A stretch of 64,000 nucleotides of DNA from Terriglobia bacterium (GCA_020072645.1 JAIQGK010000003.1:124001-188000), one strand, 5' to 3'; positions 24,374-32,761 are shown, counted from the stretch's first letter. Numbers and translations: made by a program. The notes: generated from the letters alone by a model not told the origin.

Positions 24374-24425
24374 GCTACCGCGGATTTTTTGCGATCTTCG
24401 CGGATAAAGGGGTTAAACGCCTGAA

Positions 24426-25418
24426 TTATTGCTTAGGGACGTAATATCCTTTTTTCGCCCGAACTTTATATTTCTTGCTGTCCGTCATGATCTGGATTGG
24501 CCGGAACTGGCCATTGGCCACAAACTGATCTGGGCGATAAGAGATCATGTACTGGCTGCGCAACTCTTCCTGGATATCAGAAAAAGCTGCAACCACATCG
24601 TCTAGCTTTACAGGAAAAAAAGCGCGGCCTCCCGTGGCATCTGCCAGCTTCCTCAAATCGTCATCGCCTTTTGTGTGTCTTTCCACCAGGGACGTGCTGA
24701 TCGTATAGACGATAACTTCCGCGCGTTGGGCCATGTCAATCGCTTCATCGCGATACACGCGGCTCAGGTTGTCCTCGCCGTCTGAGATCAAAATAATGGC
24801 CCGGCGCACCGCTCCAGTGGATGGCTCTTTCATGAGCTTGTCGCGGCAGGCGAAATAGATTGAGTCCCACATCGCTGTTCCACCGCCAGCCTTGATGACC
24901 TTTACGCCGGTGCGGAGCTTATCAACGTCCCCGGTAAAATCCTGCGTTACGTCCCAGGTTTCATCAAAAGCCAGCACAAAAGCCTTATCAGCCTTGGGGC
25001 GGACAATTTCGTATAGAAATTCCGAGGCGGCGTCCTTTTCAAACTGGAAGCGGTCGCGAATCGAGTTGCTGGCGTCAATCAGCAGGCCCACGTGCAAAGG
25101 CAAGTCCGTTTGCGCGGCAAAGTTCATCATCTGTCGCGGCGGCAGCTTGTTGTCCAGGACCCTGAATTGGTTCTGCTTCAGGTCGCGCACGAATTTGCCG
25201 TCCTTATCCACGACTGTGAAAACCACGTTGACTTCGTCGGTTCGCACGCGGACGGTGGGGATTTGCCCATTCTTAGAGTCGGTTTTTGTATCGTCCGGCT
25301 GCTGCTGGCTGCCAGCCGATGGCGACGGAGTGGGGGCAGGAATCGGTTGCTGCGCCATGGCTAAAGTAGAGGCAATACACATCGCAATGAAAACAAACAG
25401 ATACTTTTTGAGAGTCAT
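24426..25418 (-). CDS. Acidobacterial VWFA-related secreted protein 3
   Basis: A 330-residue protein with a signal peptide (LFVFIAMCIASTLAMAQQ), a short Pro/Ser/Thr linker and a VWFA-like domain: VVDKDGKFVRDLKQNQFRVLDNK, metal-site motif LLIDASNSIRDR, IILISDGEDNLSR, SQYMISYRPDQF and KVRAKKGYYVPKQ. It is very close in sequence to copy 4 just upstream on the same strand, so the two arose by tandem duplication. The 130-bp gap between them holds copy 4's terminator, so copy 3 probably has its own promoter. Confidence 0.88.
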   Translation of the reverse strand: MTLKKYLFVFIAMCIASTLAMAQQPIPAPTPSPSAGSQQQPDDTKTDSKNGQIPTVRVRTDEVNVVFTVVDKDGKFVRDLKQNQFRVLDNKLPPRQMMNFAAQTDLPLHVGLLIDASNSIRDRFQFEKDAASEFLYEIVRPKADKAFVLAFDETWDVTQDFTGDVDKLRTGVKVIKAGGGTAMWDSIYFACRDKLMKEPSTGAVRRAIILISDGEDNLSRVYRDEAIDMAQRAEVIVYTISTSLVERHTKGDDDLRKLADATGGRAFFPVKLDDVVAAFSDIQEELRSQYMISYRPDQFVANGQFRPIQIMTDSKKYKVRAKKGYYVPKQ

Positions 25419-25495
25419 AAAAATGCGGTTGATTTACTCATTATAGTTACAATCGGCCAAGCATCTCCTGCGAGCCCAACCCTGCGAAGCCGGCG

Positions 25496-25524
25496 CAAAT
25501 AAAAAAGCCCGGTCAGCGCCGGGC
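25496..25524 (-). terminator. Terminator of VWFA-related gene 4
   Basis: A 6-bp GC stem GCCCGG/CCGGGC is followed on the minus strand by TTTTTTATTT, 25 bp past the stop at 25549. Confidence 0.8.
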
Positions 25525-25548
25525 TTCTTATGTGAATGAAATGCCTGA

Positions 25549-26562
25549 CTACTGGCGAGGTACGTAATATCCTTTTTTTGCCCGGACCCTGAATTTCTTG
25601 TTTTCGGCGGCAATCTGTATGGGACGGAACTGCCCATTAGCCTCAAATCCTTCAGGCTTATAGAACACGGAATACTGGCTGCGCAGCTCTTCATGAATAT
25701 CGTGGAACGCGTTAGCGACGTCTTGCAGCTTGAAAGGGAAGAAGGCCTGGCCGCCGGTGGTTTCCGCCAGCATTTTCAGGCTGCGGTCGCCTTCATCAGG
25801 GTTATTGCTCAGGTTAGTGCTGATGGTGTAAACGATCACGCCCGCGCGCTGCGCCATCTCAATGGCTTCCTGCCTAAGAACGCGGCTCTGGTTGTCATCG
25901 CCGTCTGAAACAAGAATGATCGCACGGCGAACGGGACCTGTTTCTTTTTCCTTCATCAGCTTGTCACGGCAGGCATAAAAAACGGCGTCCCAAAGTGCGG
26001 TGCCACCGCCCGGACGGATCACTTTTACGCCCTTCGTCAACTTGTCCAGATCGCCGGTGAAATCCTGTGTCAGGTCCCAGACTTCGTCAAACGCAAGCAC
26101 AAACGCCTTGTCGGTCTTGGGACGAATGATCTGGTGCAGAAACTCAATCGCCGCATCCTGCTCAAAGAGAAAGCGGTCGCGAATAGAATTGCTGGCATCG
26201 ATCAACAGCCCTACGCGCAACGGCAGATCCGTCTCGGCAGAAAAGTTCGTGATCTGCCGGGGCGGTTTGTTGTTATCCAGAATCTTGAACTGATTTTCTT
26301 TCAGGTCCTTGATGAACTTGTTGTGCTTGTCCGTGACCGTAAAGATCACGTTCACTTCGTCGGAACGGCTGTGGAACGTCTGCACTGGCAGCGTATCGTC
26401 CACGGCTGCACTCGCCGATCCAGGAGCCACGGCATTTGCGGTGGCCGATGGGGCCTGCCCGGCTGCCGGGGACTGTGCCGCTGGCGGCGTAGTTTGCGCC
26501 AATGCAGAGCAGCAAACCAAAGTGAACGCGAACATCAGCGCAAGGGTCTTTTTTTGATGCAT
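25549..26562 (-). CDS. Acidobacterial VWFA-related secreted protein 4
   Basis: A 337-residue protein from ATG 26562 (a longer start at 26634 would put 24 residues before the signal peptide). Signal peptide LALMFAFTLVCCSALAQ, an Ala/Pro-rich linker, then the VWFA-like domain with TVTDKHNKFIKDLKENQFKIL, LLIDASNSIRDR, IILVSDGDDNQSR, SQYSVFYKPEGF and RVRAKKGYYVPRQ. It is the tandem paralogue of copy 3. Function unknown. Confidence 0.88.
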   Translation of the reverse strand: MHQKKTLALMFAFTLVCCSALAQTTPPAAQSPAAGQAPSATANAVAPGSASAAVDDTLPVQTFHSRSDEVNVIFTVTDKHNKFIKDLKENQFKILDNNKPPRQITNFSAETDLPLRVGLLIDASNSIRDRFLFEQDAAIEFLHQIIRPKTDKAFVLAFDEVWDLTQDFTGDLDKLTKGVKVIRPGGGTALWDAVFYACRDKLMKEKETGPVRRAIILVSDGDDNQSRVLRQEAIEMAQRAGVIVYTISTNLSNNPDEGDRSLKMLAETTGGQAFFPFKLQDVANAFHDIHEELRSQYSVFYKPEGFEANGQFRPIQIAAENKKFRVRAKKGYYVPRQ

Positions 26563-26605
26563 ATCAGGGCTTCTCTCGCACATTATAGTCTTCAACAAAC
26601 AATCC

Positions 26606-27607
26606 TCAATCCCCGATTCTCCGAAGAAAATCACTTAGCTCAGCCGGTAACGGCTGCTGGAACGAAAGCGGCCTCTCACTTATTGGATGCCGGAATTGTA
26701 TCGCGAAAGCATGCAGAAAGTTCCTTTTCAGGGATGCAACCTCCGGCGCTGTACCTCCGTAACTCACAGACCTGGTCACGCGCGCCGGCGCGCCATATAA
26801 AGTGTCACCCACAACAGGGTGGCCAATCGACGAGAGGTGTACCCGGATCTGGTGCGTTCGTCCCGTTTCGATCTTTACTTCCAGCAGGGCAAATTTGCCG
26901 TAAGCGCCTTCAATCTGTTGAGTTACCTGCCAGTGCGTGACGGCCGCACGGCCGGGCCTGCTCTCACTTGTGCGGCGGGTAGTCATGCGCGCGCGACGAA
27001 CCATATCGCGGCTGATGGCGGCGGTAATGGTCCCTTTTGTCATTTTGGGCCAGCCGTGCACCAGGGCGATGTACGTTTTCTTGACCTCGCGATGCGTGAA
27101 TTGGTCTGCCAGCTTCCGGTGAGCCAGATCAGATTTCGCCACCAGCACCAGCCCGCTGGTTTCTTTGTCCAGCCGATGAACGATTCCCGGCCGTAACTCG
27201 CCGCCGATCTCTGAAAGCTGGTTAAACCGATGAAGCAGCGCGTTGACCATGGTGCCGCGATTACCCGCCTCGCCCTTGCCTGAACCGGCATGCACGCTCA
27301 TGCCCGCCGCCTTGTTGACCACCGCGATACTCTCGTCTTCGTAAATCACGTCGAGCGGAATGTCTTCTGCAAATGCCTTCAACGGCGGCAGCTCGACTTC
27401 GCCAGTAATAACGATTTCTTCTCCGCCGCGCAGCTTCATGGAAGGCTTGGGTGTCTTTCCGTTAATGAGAATTTTGTTTTGTTCGATGAGCTGCTGAATG
27501 CGTACACGACTGACTTCGGGAAGCTGGGAGACAAGCCATTGGTCAAGGCGGGAGCCTTTGTCTTCGGGCGGCACAGCCAGCGTTTGGATTGGTGCGAAGT
27601 CGGGCAC
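26606..27607 (-). CDS. rluD: RluD-family pseudouridine synthase
   Basis: About 333 residues. An N-terminal S4 RNA-binding domain (SRLDQWLVSQLPEVSRVRIQQLIEQNKILING) precedes a RluA/RluD catalytic domain with GIVHRLDKETSGLVLVAK, whose Asp in HRLD is the catalytic residue. It converts uridines in 23S rRNA to pseudouridine; the exact target is inferred. I chose the GTG at 27607 because a TTG at 27643 lies inside an intergenic repeat; neither has a clear ribosome binding site. Confidence 0.9.
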   Translation of the reverse strand: MPDFAPIQTLAVPPEDKGSRLDQWLVSQLPEVSRVRIQQLIEQNKILINGKTPKPSMKLRGGEEIVITGEVELPPLKAFAEDIPLDVIYEDESIAVVNKAAGMSVHAGSGKGEAGNRGTMVNALLHRFNQLSEIGGELRPGIVHRLDKETSGLVLVAKSDLAHRKLADQFTHREVKKTYIALVHGWPKMTKGTITAAISRDMVRRARMTTRRTSESRPGRAAVTHWQVTQQIEGAYGKFALLEVKIETGRTHQIRVHLSSIGHPVVGDTLYGAPARVTRSVSYGGTAPEVASLKRNFLHAFAIQFRHPISERPLSFQQPLPAELSDFLRRIGD

Positions 27608-27624
27608 TGAAGGGATTGTAAGGA

Positions 27625-27750
27625 AGCACTCAGCAGTCAGCAATCAGCATTCAGCCAAGCCCTTGATCAAGAGCACAAATCGCACTTTGCATTTATGGAT
27701 GGAAATCTTGAGGCTGAACGCTGACGGCCGAATGCTGATGGCTTCTTGTA
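27625..27750. repeat. Intergenic inverted repeat, family 1 (copy 3, variant core)
   Basis: The outer arm GCACTCAGCAGTCAGCAATC AGCATTCAGCC is followed by a diverged core and the opposite arm GGCTGAACGCTGACGGCCGA ATGCTGATGG. The usual CTTTGCGTCC core is missing. Confidence 0.6.
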
Positions 27751-27870
27751 GCGCAGCGGCGAATGCGTGGATTCTGCGGCGAGGCCGACTCGCGCGTCGA
27801 GCCGCCTTGCAACAGGCGCAAGGGAATTTAAAAGGGGACGATGATCTATAGCGGTTTGGAGCGAAGCGAC

Positions 27871-27992
27871 AAAAAGGAAGAAAACCGACCCACTTGGCCG
27901 TGCGACCGGGCCGTTCTGAACCCGTCCTAAGACGGTGGGAACCCGCCGCGGCTCTTTAGGCATTTCCGTACTGGCGGAACCTCGCACACCGA
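27871..27992 (-). ncRNA. Structured small RNA, possibly 6S-like
   Basis: A perfect TATAAT (minus strand, 28004-27999) is followed by about 120 nt that fold well. A closing stem GTGCGA/TCGCAC encloses a TTCCG/CGGAA hairpin and a CCGTC-TTAG-GACGG hairpin extended by GTTC/GAAC and GGG/CCC. The sequence ends in GGTTTTCTTCCTTTTT, as a terminator would. No credible gene fits; open frames across it lack starts. The segment GGGTTCCCACC..ACGGGTTCAGAACGGCC looks like a conserved RNA rather than protein. A 6S RNA identity is a guess; the folding and flanking signals are what I can see. Confidence 0.55.
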
Positions 27993-27998
27993 GCCGTT

Positions 27999-28004
27999 AT
28001 TATA
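27999..28004 (-). promoter_or_regulatory. -10 box of the structured RNA
   Basis: TATAAT on the minus strand, about 7 bp before the predicted 5' end. No good -35 hexamer is visible 16-18 bp upstream. Confidence 0.5.
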
Positions 28005-28315
28005 CGAGTCAGGCCCCCTGTTCATTGAATGTTGGTTCATGAACGGTTACCGTTCTCACCTGCGTTGCAGGCCGGTTATCAGGACTGATGCTAAAGAAAA
28101 GCAGAGTAGATGGCAAGTGGTCGCAGGTAAAACTTAACCATTTTTGTTACTTAAATTTTTTTGTTAATTGTTTTATTGAGGAATTAACTGACTTCATGAA
28201 AATCAACTGGGAAGACGCTTTCAGCGGATGGCCTCAGCACTGTTCGGAGCTTTGATCGCAGCATCGGGATTTGTGTTGGTCTCGCAATTGTCGGTCGGTT
28301 AACGCCCAGATTCCT
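28005..28315. other. Intergenic region with palindromes, no clear gene
   Basis: It holds the palindrome GTTCATGAAC and the near-palindrome GAACGGTTACCGTTC side by side at about 28035-28057, then a very AT-rich stretch (28138-28180). I see only very short open frames and nothing recognisable. Confidence 0.4.
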
Positions 28316-28492
28316 TCACTTTACCGAATCCCGCTGGAGCCCTTTGTTCTCGGCTCTCGCTGTGTTCTGTGTGGTCATTAGCGGGTCAATCCATTGGCGG
28401 CGGTCTGCGTGGTTATCGAGCACATTGAACATTGCCTGGTTGCGGTGAGCGTCGATCGCAGCATTCAAGTCCGCATAAATAGTCTTTCTCAT
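28316..28492 (-). CDS. Small ORF, 58 residues, unknown
   Basis: An ATG at 28492 overlaps the stop of a 24-residue frame (28489-28563, TTG start, beginning SDTSPEIEAMQ) by ATGA. The 58-residue product begins MRKTIYADLNAAIDAHRNQ, is hydrophilic, and matches nothing I know. The 24-residue frame resembles the amino end of a common small family (SDTSPE-E-VQ) and may be a truncated relic. I see no strong ribosome binding site, so this is a weak call. Confidence 0.3.
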   Translation of the reverse strand: MRKTIYADLNAAIDAHRNQAMFNVLDNHADRRQWIDPLMTTQNTARAENKGLQRDSVK

Positions 28493-28607
28493 TTAGTCGC
28501 TGAACTCTCGGTCATGCGCGCATGAAACTGCATGGCTTCGATCTCTGGAGATGTGTCGCTCAACGCCGTAAGCAGGATGTAACCACCGTAGCCTCTATAA
28601 TAGATGC

Positions 28608-29234
28608 GTGAGCTCTGATTTTACTCTTCGCAAAATGGCTGAGGCCGACTTCCCCTCGCGCTGGGGACAGTTCCGCATCATGGGCTTTGAAGGCCATTTC
28701 GGTCCCGGCTCTGCCGCCGACCGCCGCAAGGAAGAAGCCGTTGCCATGGTATTGGGCGATATCCACGCCGCGCCGCCGCTGGTACGCATCCATTCGCAGT
28801 GCCTGACCGGCGACGTGTTTGGCTCACTGCGCTGCGACTGCCGGCAGCAACTTGAGATGGCGCTTTCCATGATCGCGCAGTCCGGCGCTGGAGTGTTGCT
28901 GTATGAAATGCAGGAAGGCCGTGGCATTGGGCTCATGGCAAAACTGCAGGCTTATGAATTGCAGGACCAGGGCCTGGACACCGTGCAGGCCAACGAAGAG
29001 CTCGGGTTCAAGGCCGATCATCGCGAGTTTCAGCTCCCGGCAGAAGTGCTGAAAGAGCTTGGACTGAACCATGTCAGGTTGCTTTCCAACAATCCGCAGA
29101 AGGTTGCCGCGCTGGAAGCGGCAGGAATCAAAGTGGTGGAGCGCGTGCCGTGCGAAGTGGAAGCGCACGCTGCTTCGGAGCGATACCTGAATACCAAGAA
29201 GGAAAAGCTGGGACATTTGTTTACGGAAAGATAG
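28608..29234 (+). CDS. ribA: GTP cyclohydrolase II
   Basis: This enzyme converts GTP to the first committed intermediate of riboflavin synthesis. It has 208 residues, the RibA-only length, not fused to RibB. It shows RIHSQCLTGDVFGSLRCDCR with the three zinc-binding Cys, EMQEGRGIGLMAKLQAY and a C-terminal LLSNNPQKVAALEAAGI segment. The GTG at 28608 lies seven bases after a perfect TATAAT (28596-28601) with no Shine-Dalgarno, so the message may be leaderless. An ATG at 28635 is the alternative. No other rib gene is adjacent. Confidence 0.92.
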   Translation: MSSDFTLRKMAEADFPSRWGQFRIMGFEGHFGPGSAADRRKEEAVAMVLGDIHAAPPLVRIHSQCLTGDVFGSLRCDCRQQLEMALSMIAQSGAGVLLYEMQEGRGIGLMAKLQAYELQDQGLDTVQANEELGFKADHREFQLPAEVLKELGLNHVRLLSNNPQKVAALEAAGIKVVERVPCEVEAHAASERYLNTKKEKLGHLFTER

Positions 29235-29362
29235 CATTCAGCACTCGGCACCCAGCCGCCCACTACCGCAAAGGGCACGAAGGACGCAAAGCAAGAAAGA
29301 TTTGAGTCAATCCTTTGCGATCTTTGCGTCCATTGCGGTTAAATTTTTGGCTTAGTGTGCGT
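29235..29362. repeat. Intergenic inverted repeat, family 1 (copy 4)
   Basis: Inner arms ACCGCAAAGGGCACGAAGGA CGCAAAG and CTTTGCGTCCATTGCGGT enclose AAGATTTGAGTCAATCCTTT. The outer arm ATTCAGCACTCGGC is degenerate. It lies between convergent ribA and the DUF2520 gene. Confidence 0.75.
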
Positions 29363-29364
29363 TG

Positions 29365-30228
29365 CTAATGGAGAAGCCGCATCAATTCTTTCCTCTTCGC
29401 CGAAGGCAAATCCATCAGTGCCGACTTCACCAGCGCGCGATAAACTTCGCTCGCTCCCGGCACTCGTTTGAGTTCCTTCAAATGGCGAAGCACAGTGTTC
29501 AGGTCGCCACGCTTGATTGGCCCGCTGAAGGCTGCCGCTGCTCCACGTTCCGCATAGTTCTTCATGGTCTGGCGCAATATTGGCGACATGACACGGCGGG
29601 TCTGGCTGGCAGTGAGGCCAGCGCCACGACCCACGCGTTCAGCCGTGACCAGCGCAGCTACGATCAGCGGTGAAGAAAACGATCCCAGCGCGTGATAGAG
29701 CGGTTTGGCCGCCTTCTTGATGGCAAAACTTTCCGCGCCCAGATCCCGAACAATCCTACGAGCAACGGCCACAGCTCGAGTATCGCCCTCCACGGCAAAT
29801 GGCACTTCTTCCATACGCGGCGTCGCGCCGGGAACAAACGTCATCATGGGATGCAGGGAAGCCGCGCTTGCGCCTTTGCGCTTCAACGGCGAGAGGACAT
29901 CACTACTGAGCGCGCCACTGGAATGAAGTACGATCTTGCCCGACCATCCGGGTTTGTGTGCGAGTAGCTTTGCAGTTTCGGCCAGAGCGTCATCGGTATG
30001 GCAAATCCACAGGATGTCTGAGGTTGGGCCTGCATCGTTCAGGGATTGCGTGCGTGTTTCCAGAAGTCGGGCAAGCATTGCAGCGCGCCGTCGAGAAGAA
30101 GCCGTTTCGCGGGCAGCGACAAAATCAATCTGATATCCCGCCGCTTTCAGCGCAGGGCCCAGCGCCTGGGCCAGATTGCCCGCGCCGATTAACGTAATGG
30201 TCGCCTTGGCCAAACGCCTGTTTGCCAT
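29365..30228 (-). CDS. Rossmann-fold/DUF2520 protein
   Basis: A 287-residue protein with an N-terminal NAD(P)-binding fold (ATITLIGAGNLAQALGPALKAAGY, GxGNxA type) and a C-terminal all-helical DUF2520 domain (KPLYHALGSFSSPLIVAALVTAERVGRGAGL). LHPMMTFVPG and HSSGAL are typical of the family, which is related to pyrroline-5-carboxylate reductase-like dehydrogenases. In some bacteria it lies near pantothenate genes, but none are here. The substrate is unknown. Confidence 0.85.
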   Translation of the reverse strand: MANRRLAKATITLIGAGNLAQALGPALKAAGYQIDFVAARETASSRRRAAMLARLLETRTQSLNDAGPTSDILWICHTDDALAETAKLLAHKPGWSGKIVLHSSGALSSDVLSPLKRKGASAASLHPMMTFVPGATPRMEEVPFAVEGDTRAVAVARRIVRDLGAESFAIKKAAKPLYHALGSFSSPLIVAALVTAERVGRGAGLTASQTRRVMSPILRQTMKNYAERGAAAAFSGPIKRGDLNTVLRHLKELKRVPGASEVYRALVKSALMDLPSAKRKELMRLLH

Positions 30229-30260
30229 TCAACGCGAGAATATCAGAAGCTGCCTCTTGT

Positions 30261-30285
30261 CCCGAACGGAGTGAGGGAACCCTAC
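30261..30285 (+). repeat. Dispersed 25-bp repeat, third copy
   Basis: CCCGAACGGAGTGAGGGAAC plus CCTAC, matching the units at 13494 and 13642. It overlaps the proposed GTG start of the Nudix gene. Confidence 0.6.
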
Positions 30286-30882
30286 TACTTCGAGAATCAA
30301 CTACGGCGGACAAGGAATCCTATTTTCGATGAAAGATGCTCGCTCGTTTCCAATGCTGGTTCGGCGGCCGCTTTTCGTGGACCGGTCTTCAGCGTGATGA
30401 CCGACGAAGTTGAAGAGCCCGGCAACGTTCGCGCACGGCGTGACGTGATCCGGCATTCGGGTTCCATTGTCGTGCTGCCGCTGGACGATTCCGGACGCAC
30501 GCCGCTGGTCTTGCTGGAGCGCCAATATCGCTACGCAGCCGGAAGACGCATGTGGGAACTGCCTGCCGGACGCGTAGATCCGGGCGAAAACCATCTTGCC
30601 GCCGCCAAGCGCGAACTGATCGAAGAGACCGGTTACACGGCTTCACGTTGGCAGAAGGCTCTCTTTTTTTACGTGAGCCCGGGATTTCTGGATGAGAGCA
30701 TGACGGTTTATTTGGCCAGCGGACTCAAAAAAGGCGTGGCGCAGCCGGAAGAAGACGAGCGGATAGCGGTGCGTTTCTTCCCTCTGCAGCAAGCAGTTCA
30801 GATGGCGACTTCCGGCAAAATCATTGATGCCAAGACCATTGCATCGCTTTTTTGGCTCGAAAAAAAAATAAGAAAAAACTAA
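30271..30882 (+). CDS. Nudix hydrolase, ADP-ribose pyrophosphatase-like
   Basis: Up to 203 residues. The Nudix box reads GRVDPGENHLAAAKRELIEETGY, the full consensus for metal-dependent nucleoside diphosphate hydrolysis. RGPVFSV..DEV..RRDVIRHSGSIVVLPL before it and the FFYVSPGFLDESM segment after it fit the ADP-ribose pyrophosphatase branch. The start is unsure: GTG 30271 lies in a dispersed repeat, there is no good start before ATG 30397, and a start there would cut the usual N-terminus. Confidence 0.85.
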   Translation: MREPYYFENQLRRTRNPIFDERCSLVSNAGSAAAFRGPVFSVMTDEVEEPGNVRARRDVIRHSGSIVVLPLDDSGRTPLVLLERQYRYAAGRRMWELPAGRVDPGENHLAAAKRELIEETGYTASRWQKALFFYVSPGFLDESMTVYLASGLKKGVAQPEEDERIAVRFFPLQQAVQMATSGKIIDAKTIASLFWLEKKIRKN

Positions 30883-30994
30883 ATAATCGGGCTTCTTTTT
30901 ACCATTTCACCTTATAAGAAGTTACACATTTAAGGTGCAGGTGCAGGATGTCTTGTTTGGGCTAACTCATTGTTTTTTTAGCACATAGAGACAG

Positions 30995-31023
30995 TTGACA
31001 TCACGTCTTTATGAGGGCAAAAT
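30995..31023 (+). promoter_or_regulatory. Promoter of cold-shock gene
   Basis: A perfect TTGACA (30995-31000), a 17-bp spacer and CAAAAT (31018-31023). It would give a 5' leader of about 158 nt before the GTG at 31188, which is typical of cspA-type messages with a thermosensing leader. Confidence 0.6.
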
Positions 31024-31187
31024 AACCCCAAAGCCAAAGTTATGGGTATAAGACGTGGAGAACTGGGAGAAGGCTAATCTCCGGTGTTTTACGTCCCTTC
31101 CCAAAAAGAATGGCAAACCCAAGAGAAGAAACTGGTCCTCGGGACCACAGGTCACTGTGTCCCCAGGGACAGCCCGGAGTAAGGAAT

Positions 31188-31412
31188 GTGTCTCGAATTA
31201 AAGGTAAAGTGAAATGGTTCAATAACGCAAAGGGCTTCGGCTTTATCGGCCGGGATGACGGCCCTGATGTGTTCGTCCACTACAGTGCCATCCAGTCGGA
31301 GGGATACAAGAGCCTCCAGGAGGGCGATGACGTTGAATTCGAAATTGTTCAGGGACAGAAAGGCCCTCAAGCAGAGAGCGTAACGAAACAAGCTACAACG
31401 CAATCTGCCTGA
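31188..31412 (+). CDS. csp: Cold-shock domain protein
   Basis: A 74-residue single cold-shock domain: [21 protein letters not shown] with the RNP1 motif KGFGFI, and DVFVHYSAI as RNP2. It binds single-stranded nucleic acid and acts as an RNA chaperone. I chose the GTG at 31188 because GGAGTAAGGA lies just before it and the protein then begins exactly at the domain; longer frames upstream read the leader RNA. A terminator follows. Confidence 0.93.
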   Translation: MSRIKGKVKWFNNAKGFGFIGRDDGPDVFVHYSAIQSEGYKSLQEGDDVEFEIVQGQKGPQAESVTKQATTQSA

Positions 31413-31443
31413 TCGATTGTTCCTCTGTTGAACTGCTTTCGAA

Positions 31444-31480
31444 GACCCGGTCGACCCCACTACCGGGTCTTTTTGTTTTT
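31444..31480 (+). terminator. Terminator of cold-shock gene
   Basis: An 8-bp stem GACCCGGT/ACCGGGTC followed by TTTTTGTTTTT, 32 bp past the stop. Confidence 0.9.
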
Positions 31481-31701
31481 CGCTGCTCTCCGCACTGCTC
31501 GATCTCCGTTCGCGTGGGATATCCGCATGCTCCTTATGCACGCCGTCCGGCGCGCGGACCGGCCTCACTGGTTCTCTGGTATTAAGTCGGACTATTCGTC
31601 GCCTACCCATTGGAGTTACAAGCTCTTTTCTGTGGAAGCAGAGTAGATGCGTCTCTAAACTCAACTTCGCTGCTTACCCCCAACAGAGAGAGATTACAAA
31701 C

Positions 31702-32733
31702 TTGTCAAAAAAGACCTTGTGCCTGTGTGCTTTCATGCTGCTGCTGGTTGGAACATCGTTTGCCGGTGTTAACGTTCAATCTCCATCAAGCACCAGCGTT
31801 ACTTCGCCTGTCCATTTTGTTGCGACGGCAACTTCCACTCACCCCATTACTGCAATGCGTATTTACGTGGACGGAATCAGCGTTTTTCATAACACCAGCG
31901 CTGGCCTTGATACCTTTCTGGCTATCGCCGCAGGCCAGCACAGCACTGTGGTTCAGGCCTGGGATTCCACTGGTGCAGTTTTCAAGAGCACAATGGTCTT
32001 AACGGTCGGCAATACATCTTCACCCACGCCGACTCCCACGCCTTCCGCTTCGCCAACTCCGTCAACTTCTCCCACGCCCGCTCCTTCCGGCGCCACCGTG
32101 AAAAGTGATATTGACCAGATGCCCGGCTGGGAAAACTGCACCGTCTGTGCCGGAGCCGGCGCTGCGGGTCCTTCGGCCATTTACTCCATGGTGGAAAACG
32201 TGCTCTCTCCCGCGCTCGACGGCAAATCAGCGCAGTTTAATCTCAGCGGCAGCACGCCGTACTCTGACGCGCTTTGGTGGAAACAGCTTGGCGGCAACAA
32301 TGCCATCAAGAATTTCACCTACGACGTGAATTTTTACATCACCAATTCCACCGCGCCGCAGGCCCTTGAGTTTGACGTTAACCAGTCCAACAATGTCTAT
32401 AAGTTTATTTTTGGCACGCAATGCAACATCAAAGACGGCGCCCAATGGGATGTTTGGGGCAACGCTTCCGGCAACTGGATTCACACCGGTATTCCTTGCA
32501 CCGCACCCGCCGCCTATACCTGGCACCATCTCACATGGCAGCTCCAGCGCACGGACACGCAAGTGATTTATGTTTCGTTCACGTATGACGGCGTTACGCA
32601 CTACGTGAATCGCAGCTATCCGGCGCGTCCTAACAACGTGAGTGAAATCAACGTCGCTTTCCAGATGGACGGAGACAGCAAGCAAACTGCTTATTCCGCA
32701 TGGCTGGACAAAGTCTCACTTACTTACTGGTAA
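31702..32733 (+). CDS. Secreted Ig-like protein with Pro/Thr linker
   Basis: A 343-residue protein from a TTG at 31702. Signal peptide LCAFMLLLVGTSFAG, then an Ig-like/cadherin-type sandwich (VNVQSPSSTSVTSPVHFVATATS..RIYVDGISVF), a TPTPTPSASPTPS linker at about residues 107-130, and a roughly 200-residue beta-rich C-terminal domain (FTYDVNFYITNS, ALEFDVNQSNN) that looks like a jelly-roll sugar-binding fold. This two-domain secreted type is common in Acidobacteriota. Ligand unknown. Confidence 0.75.
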   Translation: MSKKTLCLCAFMLLLVGTSFAGVNVQSPSSTSVTSPVHFVATATSTHPITAMRIYVDGISVFHNTSAGLDTFLAIAAGQHSTVVQAWDSTGAVFKSTMVLTVGNTSSPTPTPTPSASPTPSTSPTPAPSGATVKSDIDQMPGWENCTVCAGAGAAGPSAIYSMVENVLSPALDGKSAQFNLSGSTPYSDALWWKQLGGNNAIKNFTYDVNFYITNSTAPQALEFDVNQSNNVYKFIFGTQCNIKDGAQWDVWGNASGNWIHTGIPCTAPAAYTWHHLTWQLQRTDTQVIYVSFTYDGVTHYVNRSYPARPNNVSEINVAFQMDGDSKQTAYSAWLDKVSLTYW

Positions 32734-32761
32734 CCAGCCGCATCACTCGCAGCAAACCCTT

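Noticed and set aside
27667-27987. 106-codon minus-strand frame containing PKEPRRVPTVL
   Set aside because: It runs across the structured RNA and a repeat, has no ribosome binding site and low-quality composition.
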